Both the position numbers and the translations under genes were made by a program. 64,000 bases of DNA from Sinomonas terrae (lineage in GTDB: Bacteria; Actinomycetota; Actinomycetes; Actinomycetales; Micrococcaceae), in assembly GCF_022539255.1 (NCBI RefSeq), contig NZ_JAKZBV010000001.1:3038001-3102000 (forward strand), in the 5' to 3' direction. Of the stretch, positions 45,980 through 55,411 are shown one piece after another. A model generated the notes under the pieces. The model was not told where the DNA came from, did not search any database, and saw nothing but the letters and a program-made list of their open reading frames with translations. The stretch's first letter is position 1; each line of letters starts with the position of its first letter.

Positions 45980-47575
45980 TCAGTACCCGAGCGTGACCGG
46001 GATGGTCTCACGCCCGCCGGCGGGCGGCAGGATCGACGCGACCGAGATCCCGTTGCCCTGATCTGCTTCGAGGAGCAACGATCCGTAGGCGGGATCTCCG
46101 GACGACGAGATCGAGTAGGCGACGGTCTTCGCGCCGTCGACCGTGTCCGGCACTTGGAGCGTAGCCGTCGTGCCTCCCGCCACATCGAGGGTCACCGGCG
46201 CATGCAGCTTTCCGTCGTCGCTGATGGGCGTGGCCGAAACCTTCGCCCTGCCGTCGGGCACGGCGAAGACGAGCGTGCGTTGGCCCGTCTCCCCCACAGG
46301 GACGAGATGCCCGTTGCCAAGCCGAGGCTGGGCCCCTGAGACGGCGAAGTCCAGGGGAACCGCCGTGCTCGTCCCCTTGACCATCCGGACGCTCGCCGTG
46401 AAGGAGACGTCCGAGGCCGCCGAGATCGAGTATTTGCCCGCGGGCAGGCCTGAGAGCGGGATCTCTGTCACGGATCCGGCCTTCGCTGTGAAGACCGCGC
46501 CCGACGGCAGCGTAACTGGGCCGTTCGGGCCGAACACGCGGATCTGGACGACGGCGTTCGCCGCCCCTGGCACTGTCACTTGGAGCGCCGCGGTCGCATC
46601 GTCGAACCCATCCTGCGATGCGAGAGCGCTCGAGGCGGCGGGATCCTGAAGCTCGACGCCGGTCGCGACCGCGCGCGTCGAGGGCGCAGCGACGGGAGTG
46701 AGGAAGTCCACGCCACCGGGGGTGAGCCCCCGGAGAGTGCTCTGCTGGACAACAGCCGCGACGGGGCCGCCGGAGCTGCGGACGTGGACCGAAAGATTGC
46801 GCTGTCCGGGCTCGAAACCTCCGAGCACGAACGATTTCGTGCTCCCGGGCGGCACCTGAATGCCCCGGCTGCCTGCTGGCGCCTGCCCGAGAGGCTGGTC
46901 CCCGTAGAAGTCGAGGTCGACGCTCGCCGGCGTCGTCGTCGGATTGGTGAGGTAAAGCACCGACGTACGGCCGACGAGGGTGCTCGCCCCGCCGAGCCAG
47001 AGGTCGTTCGACGGCGACGCGCAGGGTCCGGCGGCGAGGCCGCGGAGGTCGCCGTCGGTCGCGCTGTAGCGGAACAGCGCGGCGGCCGAGGATGGGCGGT
47101 CTTCGAGGGCGGAGGCGGTCAGGAGCGCGGGCCCAGTCGTCGCCCGGCTTGCGACGACCGCGGGGGCGGAGGCCGACGGAGTGGCGCTGGCCTTCTGCGA
47201 GTCGCTGACCTTCTGGAGGACGGATCCGTCGACGCCGTTGATCGAGCTCGCTGGGAGTGCACCCGAGGGCTCTCCCATCACCGCCGCCGTGAGCAGGCTT
47301 GATGCCGTGGTGCTCGCGGGGCTGAATTGCGGATCGCCCTGGACGGGGGTTCCCTGCAGCAGCTCGGCGGGGCCGGGACACACGCCAACAGTCTGGCCCA
47401 CAGGAACATCAACCGAAGGGGGCGTCCCCGGACGCAGCGCTGCAGGGTTCGGCACGGAACTGGCCGCGACCACGAGGCCCGTTCCCGCGCCCAGAACGAC
47501 GACGCCGGCGGCCACACCGAGGGCGCGACGCAAACGGCGCTTGGTCGTTGTGCTCGCCTTAGACTCGCGCGTCAT
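45980..47575 (-). CDS. DUF5719 family secreted/anchored protein
   Basis: 531 residues from ATG 47575, with AAGGGA upstream. An N-terminal membrane/signal segment (about 20-42) is followed by two or more beta-sandwich-like domains without known catalytic motifs. It overlaps the end of the upstream glycosyltransferase gene by 17 nt, so the two are coupled. This pairing is conserved in Micrococcaceae and points to an envelope role, but the function is unknown. Confidence 0.85.
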   Translation of the reverse strand: MTRESKASTTTKRRLRRALGVAAGVVVLGAGTGLVVAASSVPNPAALRPGTPPSVDVPVGQTVGVCPGPAELLQGTPVQGDPQFSPASTTASSLLTAAVMGEPSGALPASSINGVDGSVLQKVSDSQKASATPSASAPAVVASRATTGPALLTASALEDRPSSAAALFRYSATDGDLRGLAAGPCASPSNDLWLGGASTLVGRTSVLYLTNPTTTPASVDLDFYGDQPLGQAPAGSRGIQVPPGSTKSFVLGGFEPGQRNLSVHVRSSGGPVAAVVQQSTLRGLTPGGVDFLTPVAAPSTRAVATGVELQDPAASSALASQDGFDDATAALQVTVPGAANAVVQIRVFGPNGPVTLPSGAVFTAKAGSVTEIPLSGLPAGKYSISAASDVSFTASVRMVKGTSTAVPLDFAVSGAQPRLGNGHLVPVGETGQRTLVFAVPDGRAKVSATPISDDGKLHAPVTLDVAGGTTATLQVPDTVDGAKTVAYSISSSGDPAYGSLLLEADQGNGISVASILPPAGGRETIPVTLGY

Positions 47576-50500
47576 TGGTATCCCTTGCTGTCTCATCGCG
47601 GCTCGAATCCGCTTGACCTGACTCGCCGCGCGGGGCGTTTCGGTGACGGGCTGCCTCAGTAGCGGGCTGCCGCGCCGGATCCCCTACGGGTTCGTCTGCG
47701 GGGGCCCCCACCGGTTCGCTTGCGGGAGCCCCCGTGATCGCTCCTCGGCTGCCGGCGCTGCCCCGCGCCCTCCCGCTCGCCTGCGAGCCGTGCGTCCGGC
47801 GGCGTGGTGCGGGGCGAGTCGGGATGGCAGTCAGCCCGGCGAGGATGAGGACGACGGCGGCGAGCAGGCCGAGTGGCAAGGCAGCGGGCTGGTCATAACG
47901 GACTTCAACCTGTCCGCCTGCGGCCGGAAGCGTGAACGCCTGAGCCCACCCCTGGGTCGTCGAAGTGAGCCTGTGGCCATTCATCCACGCGGACCAGTGG
48001 GAATCGCTGCGCTCGGCCAGGACGAAGAGCCTCCCCTCGGGCCCTGCGGGCACGGAGGCGTGAACCTCCTCCGGCCCGGCATCGACGGTGGCGAGCAGGT
48101 TGCCCTTCACGTCGACGATGCTCGCCCGATGGGCGATGGCGGTGTCCTTGGCTCCCTGCTGGCCGGACGGCGTCACCCGCCACAACCAGCCGACGTCTGT
48201 CTGGCCGACGGCCACGAGCCCGGGAACGGCGTCCATCTGGGAGGCTGTGACCGAATCGGCGGCGTCGCGCTGCTGAAGCACGACGAAGCCCACGCCGAGC
48301 GCGTCGAGGTCGGGCCGCGGGTCCACGCCCGACGAACTCGAGACGACCGCGACGGCGCGGCGGATCGCCGAGTCGGCGGCGTCGTCGGCCGCTATGGACG
48401 GCGAGGCCAGATTCCCGGTGACCCGACTCGACGAGGCGACAGCCGTCAGCGCATCGAGTGTTGTGCCCGCGCCGCGCATGAGCGCGGCAGTAAAGCCGCC
48501 CTGTGGAGTACTGCGGAGGACAAGGGTCTTCGTCTGTTCGGCTCCGAGCCCCAGATCGCTTGCGGTCGCCGGGAGCGTGCGCGTTTGGCTCGGTGCGATC
48601 TGAAGCGGGCTGCCGAGACTTCCTTGGGGTGCCGCAACCGGAGCGATACCAGCCGCGGCCCAACGGGCGAGGCCGAGGGCCGGACCGGCTACGGAAATGA
48701 TGAGCGCCGCGACGAGACCGACAGTCCCGGCGATGAGGAGGCGATTCGCTGCGGCAGACCTTGGTCCGCGGGACTGCGTCGCAGCCTCACGACCGTCGAG
48801 CACACGGTCCACGCCAACGACGGCCGCGGCCAGCAGGGCCAACAGGGCCGCCGCTACCGCCGGACCCGCGAACGCCGGCACGAGGCTGTCGCCCGAAACC
48901 GCTACCGGCAGACGTGAGATCGCCCACGCGAGCGCCAGCGCGGCAACCGCGACAGCACCAGCCGAGCGGGCCAGCGCACCGCGGCGTCCCGGGAGGGCCA
49001 CGATGGCGGCCACGGCAGCAGCCAGAACGGGGACGCCCACGAGTAGCGCGTCAAGGAGGGCCCAAGGCACCCCCGCAGGCAACCAGCCTGCTCCTCCGAG
49101 ACCGGCCGAAGCATCGAACGCCACCGGCTGCCCGAGGACGAGCTGCCAGGGCGCCGCGGCGCCGTACGCCGCGGGAACTCCGGGGTCGGCAAGCCATGCC
49201 CTCGGGTCGTCGGGCGCCGAGGCCCAGACCGGGAGGAACAGCACCACCGAAGGCGCAAGGATGAACCACAGCGAGCGGGCACGGCTCCGCAGCGCGACCG
49301 TGGCGAGGACGACGACGACGATGGCGAGCGCGAGGAGGCTCGGCGAACCAGCCGTCACGACTGCGAGGGCGAGGCCCCCAGCGGCCGCAGCCGTCCAGGA
49401 CGGGACGCCTCCCGAGCCGGGCCGCGGAGTCCTCGCGACTCCGATCGTTCCGCGGACCCTCGCGGCTCCGACGGAGCGGATCACGCCGAGCGCAGCCCAA
49501 GGGAGGAAGACGAATGAGACGACCGCGCCCAGTCGTCCTTGCGCAACGGCCTCCTGGAGCGCGGGCGCCGCAGCCCACACGAGGCCGGCGGCCACGCGCG
49601 GCCAACGGTGCGAAGTGAGCGCGGAGGCGAAAGCCCAGCCGCCGAGGCCAGAGATCGCCGGGGCGAGCACGAGGGTCCAGGCGACGGCGCGATTCGGGTC
49701 CCCGATGCCGAGGACGCCGAGCGCCCAGAGGATGAGGTCGAACGGGTCGCCATGACCGGGCTGTCCCGCGCCGAGCTGGGTCCACCACGACGTCGCGTGC
49801 TGCCAGATCGCGCTGAGGTCCGTCGAGATTGGCAGGAGCCCTCCGCCCGTGACGGCCTGCGCGCTGAGGAGCGGGATGAGCGCGATGATTGAGCTCACCA
49901 GGGCCAGGACCGCGACGACGACGGCGCCGGTCCCGGCCCAGCCGCGCGCTGCGACCGCAAGGGATGCGAAGTCGTGGTCGGAATCGCCCGTCGGTTCGGC
50001 GTGGGCATCATCGCTGCCGGAACCGTCGCCGATGACACTGTCGGGATCGGAGTATTCGAGGAAGGCGCGCCGGTGGCTGCGGATCTCTTCGCGGGAGGCG
50101 CGAACACCGCGAACGGTGCGGCGTGCGACGGCGCGTGTGCGGGATGCAGCCCGCCGACCCCGCGCAAGTGGCGCGACGCCCCCGAGGGCGGCGAGAGCGG
50201 CGGCGCAGCGGGCCAGGCCCACACTCGGCTCCTTGTTCACGAGCGCCGCGACGAGTGCCCAGAACCCGGCGAAGAATGCGCCCAGGAAGTGGAGCGGGAG
50301 CGACCAGAACGCGGCGTGCTTGAGCCGTGTGTAGACCTCGGCGCGATGCTCGGCGAACGGGGTTGGGGCGTTCTCCGGACGGTCGGCGACATGCCGCATG
50401 CGGGCCGCCGGCACGACGACGACCCGGTGCCCGGCGAGGCGGGCCCGCCAGCAGAAGTCGACGTCGTCGCCCGTCCACGGGAGCGCGGGGTCGAAGCCCC

Positions 50501-51050
50501 CGAGGGCGTCCCAGACGTCGCGCCGCACGAGCATGCCAGCCGAGTTGACGGCGAACATGTCGCTGCGGTCGTCGTATTGCCCTTGATCCTGCTCGTCGTC
50601 ATCGATGAGCGGGAGGCGCTCGGCCCACCGGCTCGCGAAGAGACCCACGTCGACGAGGCGGCGCGGCTCGTCCCAGTCGAGCTGCTTGCAGCCCGCCACG
50701 GTGACCGCTGGGGCGCGCTCGACGGCGAGGAGCAGCTCGGCGAGCGCGCGAGGTTCGGGAGCGGCATCGTCGCGGAGGAGCCAAATCCACTCTTCAACGG
50801 GGCCCGCGCCGCCCGTGGGACGGGGTGCGGCGGCGAGGGCCGCGGCGGCCGCGGCCCCGAAGGCCGCAGGGGCGTCGACGACGGAGCCAGCGCCGAGCGA
50901 ACGGCGCAGGACGTCGCCCGAGCCATCGCGTGAGGCGGCGTCCGCGCCAATGAGGACGTCGGCGGGCCGCGTCTGTGCGGCGATGGCCGCAAGGGTGTCT
51001 GGAAGGTAGCCGACGCCGTCGTGGGCGACGACGACTGCGGTAACGTGCAC
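47559..51050 (-). CDS. Large membrane glycosyltransferase, GT2 domain plus multi-TM region
   Basis: 1163 residues from GTG 51050. N-terminal GT-A domain (about 1-270: TAVVVAHDGVGYLPDTLAA, DDAAPEP acidic motif, and GGFDPALPWTGDDVDFCWR) is followed by a hydrophobic region with a dozen or so transmembrane helices, an extracytoplasmic domain near 900-1090, and a basic C-terminal tail. Probably builds or exports a wall polysaccharide; the sugar is unknown. It lies just downstream of whiB and is coupled to the DUF5719 gene. Confidence 0.9.
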   Translation of the reverse strand: MHVTAVVVAHDGVGYLPDTLAAIAAQTRPADVLIGADAASRDGSGDVLRRSLGAGSVVDAPAAFGAAAAAALAAAPRPTGGAGPVEEWIWLLRDDAAPEPRALAELLLAVERAPAVTVAGCKQLDWDEPRRLVDVGLFASRWAERLPLIDDDEQDQGQYDDRSDMFAVNSAGMLVRRDVWDALGGFDPALPWTGDDVDFCWRARLAGHRVVVVPAARMRHVADRPENAPTPFAEHRAEVYTRLKHAAFWSLPLHFLGAFFAGFWALVAALVNKEPSVGLARCAAALAALGGVAPLARGRRAASRTRAVARRTVRGVRASREEIRSHRRAFLEYSDPDSVIGDGSGSDDAHAEPTGDSDHDFASLAVAARGWAGTGAVVVAVLALVSSIIALIPLLSAQAVTGGGLLPISTDLSAIWQHATSWWTQLGAGQPGHGDPFDLILWALGVLGIGDPNRAVAWTLVLAPAISGLGGWAFASALTSHRWPRVAAGLVWAAAPALQEAVAQGRLGAVVSFVFLPWAALGVIRSVGAARVRGTIGVARTPRPGSGGVPSWTAAAAGGLALAVVTAGSPSLLALAIVVVVLATVALRSRARSLWFILAPSVVLFLPVWASAPDDPRAWLADPGVPAAYGAAAPWQLVLGQPVAFDASAGLGGAGWLPAGVPWALLDALLVGVPVLAAAVAAIVALPGRRGALARSAGAVAVAALALAWAISRLPVAVSGDSLVPAFAGPAVAAALLALLAAAVVGVDRVLDGREAATQSRGPRSAAANRLLIAGTVGLVAALIISVAGPALGLARWAAAGIAPVAAPQGSLGSPLQIAPSQTRTLPATASDLGLGAEQTKTLVLRSTPQGGFTAALMRGAGTTLDALTAVASSSRVTGNLASPSIAADDAADSAIRRAVAVVSSSSGVDPRPDLDALGVGFVVLQQRDAADSVTASQMDAVPGLVAVGQTDVGWLWRVTPSGQQGAKDTAIAHRASIVDVKGNLLATVDAGPEEVHASVPAGPEGRLFVLAERSDSHWSAWMNGHRLTSTTQGWAQAFTLPAAGGQVEVRYDQPAALPLGLLAAVVLILAGLTAIPTRPAPRRRTHGSQASGRARGSAGSRGAITGAPASEPVGAPADEPVGDPARQPATEAARHRNAPRGESGQADSSRDETARDTNDARV

Positions 51051-51061
51051 GCTGTCCAGGA

Positions 51062-51679
51062 TCAGACCGCCCGCTTGCGCAGGCGGCGCCGCTCGCGTTC
51101 GGACAGGCCGCCCCAGATGCCGAAGCGCTCGTCGTTGGAGAGCGCGTAGTCGAGGCACTCGGCCCGAACGGTGCACGAGCTGCACACCTTCTTGGCGTCA
51201 CGGGTCGAGCCGCCCTTCTCGGGGAAGAACGCCTCAGGATCCGTCTGCGCGCAGAGCGCGTCGGCCTGCCACGCGAGTTCGCCCTCAATCGGCGTCGCGG
51301 ATTGCAGAAGGCTCAGCCACACGGGCTCCGCCGGGCGGACCATCGGCACGCGCTCCAGCGACTGCCGGTCAAGCGACTGCCGGTCAAGAAGCGAGACGAC
51401 TTCGGCCCCGCGCTCCTCGTCTGGTTCCTCGGCCTCGTCTTCGAGCGCGTCGCCGGCAAGCCCAGCGCCTGCAGCCGAATCTTCCTCCAGCACAGCGTGC
51501 TGTGCGAGGAACGCTGTTGCGGCATCCTCGAGCGCGGCGGCCGACATCTCGCGGTACCGCTCACCCGCCTCGGGGTCGGCCGGGTCCACGTACCAGTCCG
51601 CGGGAATGCCCCGCGGACGCGCGTACATGGCCTGTGCGGCCTCGATTTCTTCGTTCTGGAAACGCTCCGCCTGTCCCAC
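51062..51679 (-). CDS. WhiB-family iron-sulfur transcriptional regulator
   Basis: 205 residues from GTG 51679, with AGGAGGAG upstream. The C-terminal WhiB domain has four cluster cysteines C143, C166, C169 and C175, the GIWGG turn, and a basic RERRRLRKR tail. WQADALCAQTDPEAFFP and STRDAKKVC are WhiB2/WhmD-like, a class needed for cell division. The 110-residue acidic N-terminal extension includes a duplicated DRQSL pentad. It may control the adjacent envelope genes (inference). Confidence 0.92.
   Translation of the reverse strand: MGQAERFQNEEIEAAQAMYARPRGIPADWYVDPADPEAGERYREMSAAALEDAATAFLAQHAVLEEDSAAGAGLAGDALEDEAEEPDEERGAEVVSLLDRQSLDRQSLERVPMVRPAEPVWLSLLQSATPIEGELAWQADALCAQTDPEAFFPEKGGSTRDAKKVCSSCTVRAECLDYALSNDERFGIWGGLSERERRRLRKRAV
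51355..51392 (-). repeat. 15-bp duplication in whiB
   Basis: Two exact copies of GCGACTGCCGGTCAA plus a diverged third (GCGACTGCC...) encode DRQSL-DRQSL-ER. Confidence 0.8.
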
Positions 51680-51946
51680 GGTGCTCCTCCTCGGTGGTCG
51701 TCCACGCCCGCCTGCCTGAAAAGGCACCAGACTCCGGGAGGCTCCCGGCTTGGCCCCATCTGCCGGCGCAGTTACTGTCCAGTTCTAATTACACGCGTGT
51801 AAGTCGGTCCGGTCAAGCGCGGGGCGGGAATTGTAGCCAGCGAAAATGCCGAGCCACTGCTTCGCCACGCCCGAGTGCGTGGGCTCTCGCGGACGTCCGA
51901 CGAAGGGCCGAGGGAACGACGTCCGAGGTCAGGCCAGAATAGACCC

Positions 51947-52684
51947 ATGGAATCCACCGTCGCGTCCGTCCTGCACCGCCTCCGAGGAGGCAACTCCTCG
52001 GCTCCCCGACTCACCTGGTATGGACCGGATGGTGAGCGAGTCGAGCTCTCCGGTCGCGTGCTCGACAATTGGGCCGCCAAGACCTCGAACCTTCTCGTCG
52101 AAGAGCTCGATGCGGAATCTGGCACACGAGTCCGGCTCGACCTGCCGCCCCATTGGAAGAGCGCGGTCATCGCCCTCGCAGCGTTGCAAGCGGGCTGCGT
52201 GCTCGTGGACGGCGAGGCGGACCTGGTTTTCTCTGCCGAATCAGGAGGGGTTGGGCCAACCGGGAGCTCGTCAGGAGGGGCCGGGTCAGGCGTGCGTGGA
52301 CGCTCGGCTGGGACGGCACGCGTCGTCGTCGCCCTCGGCGCGCTCGATGTCGCATACCGCGGGGAACTCGCCGGCGGTGAGCTGGACTATGCGGCGCTCG
52401 TGCGCCAGTTCGCCGATTCTTTCGAGCCCTTCGATCCTCCGGGCGCGGACGACGACGCCGCCCACCTCGGCGAAGAGCGGTTCACCCAGGCGGAGCTGCT
52501 GGAGCGCTTCGCCGAGAAGGCCGAGGCGGGCGCGAGAGTCCTGGTCGACGCCGGGAAGCCGCTGCGCGAGGTGCTCGCGGCCCTTCTGGGAATCTGGGCG
52601 GCCGACGGCTCCGTCGTCCTCCGTCATCCAGACGTCGAGGACACACCGAAGCTCCGGGCCGCGGAGCGAATCACAGCGGGATAG
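51947..52684 (+). CDS. TIGR03089 family protein
   Basis: 245 residues from ATG 51947, 6 nt after CAGAAT. It resembles the N-terminal part of an AMP-binding enzyme (LTWYGPDGERVELSGRVLDNWAAKTSNLL is typical) but lacks the ATP loop and catalytic lysine, as expected of this actinobacterial family. A Gly/Ser stretch (near residue 105) is repeat-like. Function unknown. It is convergent with gtrA. Confidence 0.85.
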   Translation: MESTVASVLHRLRGGNSSAPRLTWYGPDGERVELSGRVLDNWAAKTSNLLVEELDAESGTRVRLDLPPHWKSAVIALAALQAGCVLVDGEADLVFSAESGGVGPTGSSSGGAGSGVRGRSAGTARVVVALGALDVAYRGELAGGELDYAALVRQFADSFEPFDPPGADDDAAHLGEERFTQAELLERFAEKAEAGARVLVDAGKPLREVLAALLGIWAADGSVVLRHPDVEDTPKLRAAERITAG

Positions 52685-52724
52685 CCGCTATGGGCTCGCC
52701 GCCGGACACCTGCTAGGCCTCGCG

Positions 52725-52745
52725 AGCTAGGCCTCGCGCCGCTCG
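52725..52745 (-). repeat. 14-bp stop-codon duplication at the 3' end of gtrA
   Basis: On the coding strand CGCGAGGCC-TAG-CT is followed by CGCGAGGCC-TAG-CA; the stop region occurs twice, 14 bp apart. Confidence 0.7.
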
Positions 52746-53329
52746 CTTCCCCTACGCGGTGTGGACCCCTGCCGCGCAGCCCCACGCGCTGTGGCCCCCT
52801 GTGCGGGCTCCCCCGTCGCAGCAAGGCTGCCCGTGGGGTCGTGTTCGAAGATCTCGTGGTCTCCCTGGTAGCCCGGCTCCGTGTCGAGCTCTTGATTGAA
52901 GACCCAGAAGCGGTACGCGAAGAAGCGGAAGATCGTGCCGAGGACGAGACCCACGATGCTGCCGGCCACGAAGATCGACACCTTGTCGGTCATGAGCAGG
53001 ATGTACTTCGTGAACGCAACGCAGGCGTCGGCGATGAGGAGGCCAATGCCGTTCATGATCGCGAAGAGCACGGCCTCGCGCACCATGTTCCCCTGTTTGC
53101 GATGCCGGAAGGTCCAGTACCGGTTGGCGACCCAGGAGAAGATGCTGGCCACGATCGTCGCGATCGACTTGGCCCAGACCTCGCCGCTGTGGAGCGGGCC
53201 GTTGAGGAGCCAGATGAAGATCCCAGAGTCGATGACGAAGGCGAGGCCGCCGACTACTCCGAACTTCGCCACTTCCCGCCAGAAGAGCGAGACGAGACCG
53301 TTCAATCGATCCGAGATGGCGTTGATCAT
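52727..53329 (-). CDS. GtrA family membrane protein
   Basis: 200 residues from ATG 53329, with GGAGGAAC directly upstream (this overrides a longer frame to 53431). Four transmembrane helices in the GtrA pattern (KFGVVGGLAFVIDSGIF, SIFSWVANRYWTFRHR, FRFFAYRFWVF). GtrA proteins help flip lipid-linked sugars or act in cell-wall arabinogalactan/teichoic steps. The C-terminal 50 residues are a low-complexity tail. Confidence 0.93.
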   Translation of the reverse strand: MINAISDRLNGLVSLFWREVAKFGVVGGLAFVIDSGIFIWLLNGPLHSGEVWAKSIATIVASIFSWVANRYWTFRHRKQGNMVREAVLFAIMNGIGLLIADACVAFTKYILLMTDKVSIFVAGSIVGLVLGTIFRFFAYRFWVFNQELDTEPGYQGDHEIFEHDPTGSLAATGEPAQGATARGAARQGSTPRRGSERREA

Positions 53330-53550
53330 GTTCCTCCGAGTCCGTGCACTGCGGCCCCTTGCCTCGGGCCCGTCGCCGCGCGGGTGCCAGCCATACCAGC
53401 CATAGAAGCCAGCTCTGCAGGCCAATCTCATGAACCGTGGAAGCTCTGGGAAGATCTGGCCGCGCGACGCTCAGGCATCTATTCTACGCGCGCGGCCAAG
53501 GCACCCTCAGGCTGCTTTCAGGGTTCACAGGAAGGGGCGCGTCCGTTCGG

Positions 53551-53556
53551 TAGGCT
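53551..53556 (+). promoter_or_regulatory. Leaderless-type -10 (TAGGCT) for purK
   Basis: TAGGCT ends 6 nt before the GTG at 53563. Confidence 0.55.
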
Positions 53557-53562
53557 TGGCGG

Positions 53563-54732
53563 GTGAGTTTTCCTGTGATCGGAGTCGTCGGCGGCGGCCA
53601 GTTGGCCCGCATGATGGCTCCTCCCGCCACTGCCCTCGGGCTCGAACTGCGCGTCCTTGCGGAGGCCGAAGACGTCTCAGCGGTCCCGGCTGTTGCAACC
53701 GCACCGGTGGGCGACTACCGGAACCTGGACGACCTCCGCGAGTTCGCGCGCGGTGTCGACGTCCTCACCTTCGACCATGAGCACGTGCCGACAGAGCACC
53801 TCCTGACGCTCATCGCCGAGGGCGTCAACGTCCAGCCCGGCCCGGCGGCGCTCGTACACGCCCAGGACAAGCTCCGCATGCGCGCCGCGGTCGATCGGCT
53901 GAGCCTCCCGAACCCCCGCTGGACCGCGGTGCACCACGTCGACGACCTCGTCGCGTTCGGCGACAAGATCGGCTGGCCGATTGTCCTCAAGACGCCTCGA
54001 GGCGGCTACGACGGAAAGGGCGTGCGGGTCCTCGGCTCCTCGGCCGACGCCGCAGCCTCCATCGACTGGTTCGGCGCCATGAGCCCCCTTCTCGCAGAGG
54101 AGATGGTCCCCTTCTCCCGTGAGCTCTCGGTGCTCATCGCCCGCACGCCGAGCGGCGCCTCCCGCGCGTGGCCAGTCGTGCACACCGTGCAGGTCAACGG
54201 CGTGTGCGACGAAGTCATCGCGCCCGCGCCGGGCCTCGACCCCGCTGTCGCGCAGGCCGCACAGTCAGCCGCGCTCGCGATCGCGACCGAACTCGGGGTC
54301 ACCGGCGTCATGGCAGCCGAGCTGTTCGAGACGCCTGGCCGCGGCCAGGGCTTCCTCGTCAACGAGCTCGCGATGCGCCCGCACAACACGGGCCACTGGA
54401 CTCAGGACGGGTGCGTCACGAGCCAATTCGAGCAGCACCTCCGTGCCGTCCTCGACCTCCCGCTCGGCGGCACCGGTGTGCTCGGTGAATGGGCCGTCAT
54501 GAAGAACATCCTGGGCGGGGAGAACACCGACCTCTACTCAGCGTTCCCCGCGGCTCTCTCGGCCGATGCGGAGGCGAAGCTGCACACCTACGGCAAGTCG
54601 GTCCGGCCGGGACGGAAGATCGGGCATGTGAACCTCGTCGGCGGGGAAGGCTCCGAGCCCGAGGAGCTGCGCACCCGCGCAGCCCACGTCGCCGCCGTCG
54701 TCCGCGACGGTGTATCGAAGGAGACAGCGTGA
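53563..54732 (+). CDS. purK: N5-carboxyaminoimidazole ribonucleotide synthase
   Basis: 389 residues, ATP-grasp. GVVGGGQLARMMA at the N-terminus, GYDGKGVRV, and NELAMRPHNTGHWTQDG. It carboxylates AIR with ATP and bicarbonate in purine synthesis. GTG 53563 is probably leaderless. Its stop overlaps the purE start (GTGA). Confidence 0.96.
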   Translation: MSFPVIGVVGGGQLARMMAPPATALGLELRVLAEAEDVSAVPAVATAPVGDYRNLDDLREFARGVDVLTFDHEHVPTEHLLTLIAEGVNVQPGPAALVHAQDKLRMRAAVDRLSLPNPRWTAVHHVDDLVAFGDKIGWPIVLKTPRGGYDGKGVRVLGSSADAAASIDWFGAMSPLLAEEMVPFSRELSVLIARTPSGASRAWPVVHTVQVNGVCDEVIAPAPGLDPAVAQAAQSAALAIATELGVTGVMAAELFETPGRGQGFLVNELAMRPHNTGHWTQDGCVTSQFEQHLRAVLDLPLGGTGVLGEWAVMKNILGGENTDLYSAFPAALSADAEAKLHTYGKSVRPGRKIGHVNLVGGEGSEPEELRTRAAHVAAVVRDGVSKETA

Positions 54733-55403
54733 GCACAAGCGGAGCGAGCACCCCTTCAGCTGCCCAGCCGCTCGTCGGCCTCGTCATGGGGTCGGATTCG
54801 GACTGGCACGTCATGGAGGCAGCCGCCGAGGCCCTCGCCGAGTTCGGCGTGCCGTTCGAGGCCGACGTCGTCTCAGCCCACCGGATGCCGCACGAGATGG
54901 TCGCCTACGGCGCCTCCGCACGCGAGCGTGGTCTGCGGGTCGTGATTGCTGGGGCCGGCGGCGCCGCCCATCTCCCCGGCATGCTCGCCGCCGTCACGAC
55001 GCTGCCCGTCATCGGGGTCCCGGTCCCGCTCAAGACGCTCGACGGGATGGACTCGCTCCTCTCGATCGTGCAGATGCCTGCAGGTGTTCCGGTCGCCACC
55101 GTCTCCATCGGCGGGGCCCGCAACGCCGGCCTCCTCGCCGTACGCCTCCTCGCCTCCGGCACCGATGCCCTCGCGGAGCGCCTCTCCGCCGACCTCGCCC
55201 GCTTCGCCGAGGGCCTCAACGCGACGGCGGCTCGCAAGGGCGAATCGCTGCGCCGCAAGGTCGCCGAAGTCTTCCCGGCAGGAGGCACACCGGCCCAGGG
55301 CACGGCAGCATCAGCGCCAGAACCAGCATCAGCACCCGCATCTGCACCAGCACCAGCACCCGGCCGCGGCACAGCCGAAGCGGCCACAGGAGAGCCCGGA
55401 TAG
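54729..55403 (+). CDS. purE: N5-carboxyaminoimidazole ribonucleotide mutase
   Basis: 224 residues from GTG 54729, overlapping purK by 4 nt. Core class I PurE (about 15-170): LVMGSDSDWHVM, SAHRMP, GAGGAAHLPGM, and GVPVPLKTLDGMDSLLSIVQMP. It converts N5-CAIR to CAIR. The last 45 or so residues are an Ala/Pro/Ser tail (PASAPASAPAPAPG) absent from normal PurE, encoded by 6- and 12-bp repeats. Confidence 0.95.
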   Translation: MSTSGASTPSAAQPLVGLVMGSDSDWHVMEAAAEALAEFGVPFEADVVSAHRMPHEMVAYGASARERGLRVVIAGAGGAAHLPGMLAAVTTLPVIGVPVPLKTLDGMDSLLSIVQMPAGVPVATVSIGGARNAGLLAVRLLASGTDALAERLSADLARFAEGLNATAARKGESLRRKVAEVFPAGGTPAQGTAASAPEPASAPASAPAPAPGRGTAEAATGEPG

Positions 55404-55411
55404 GGGGCCCG

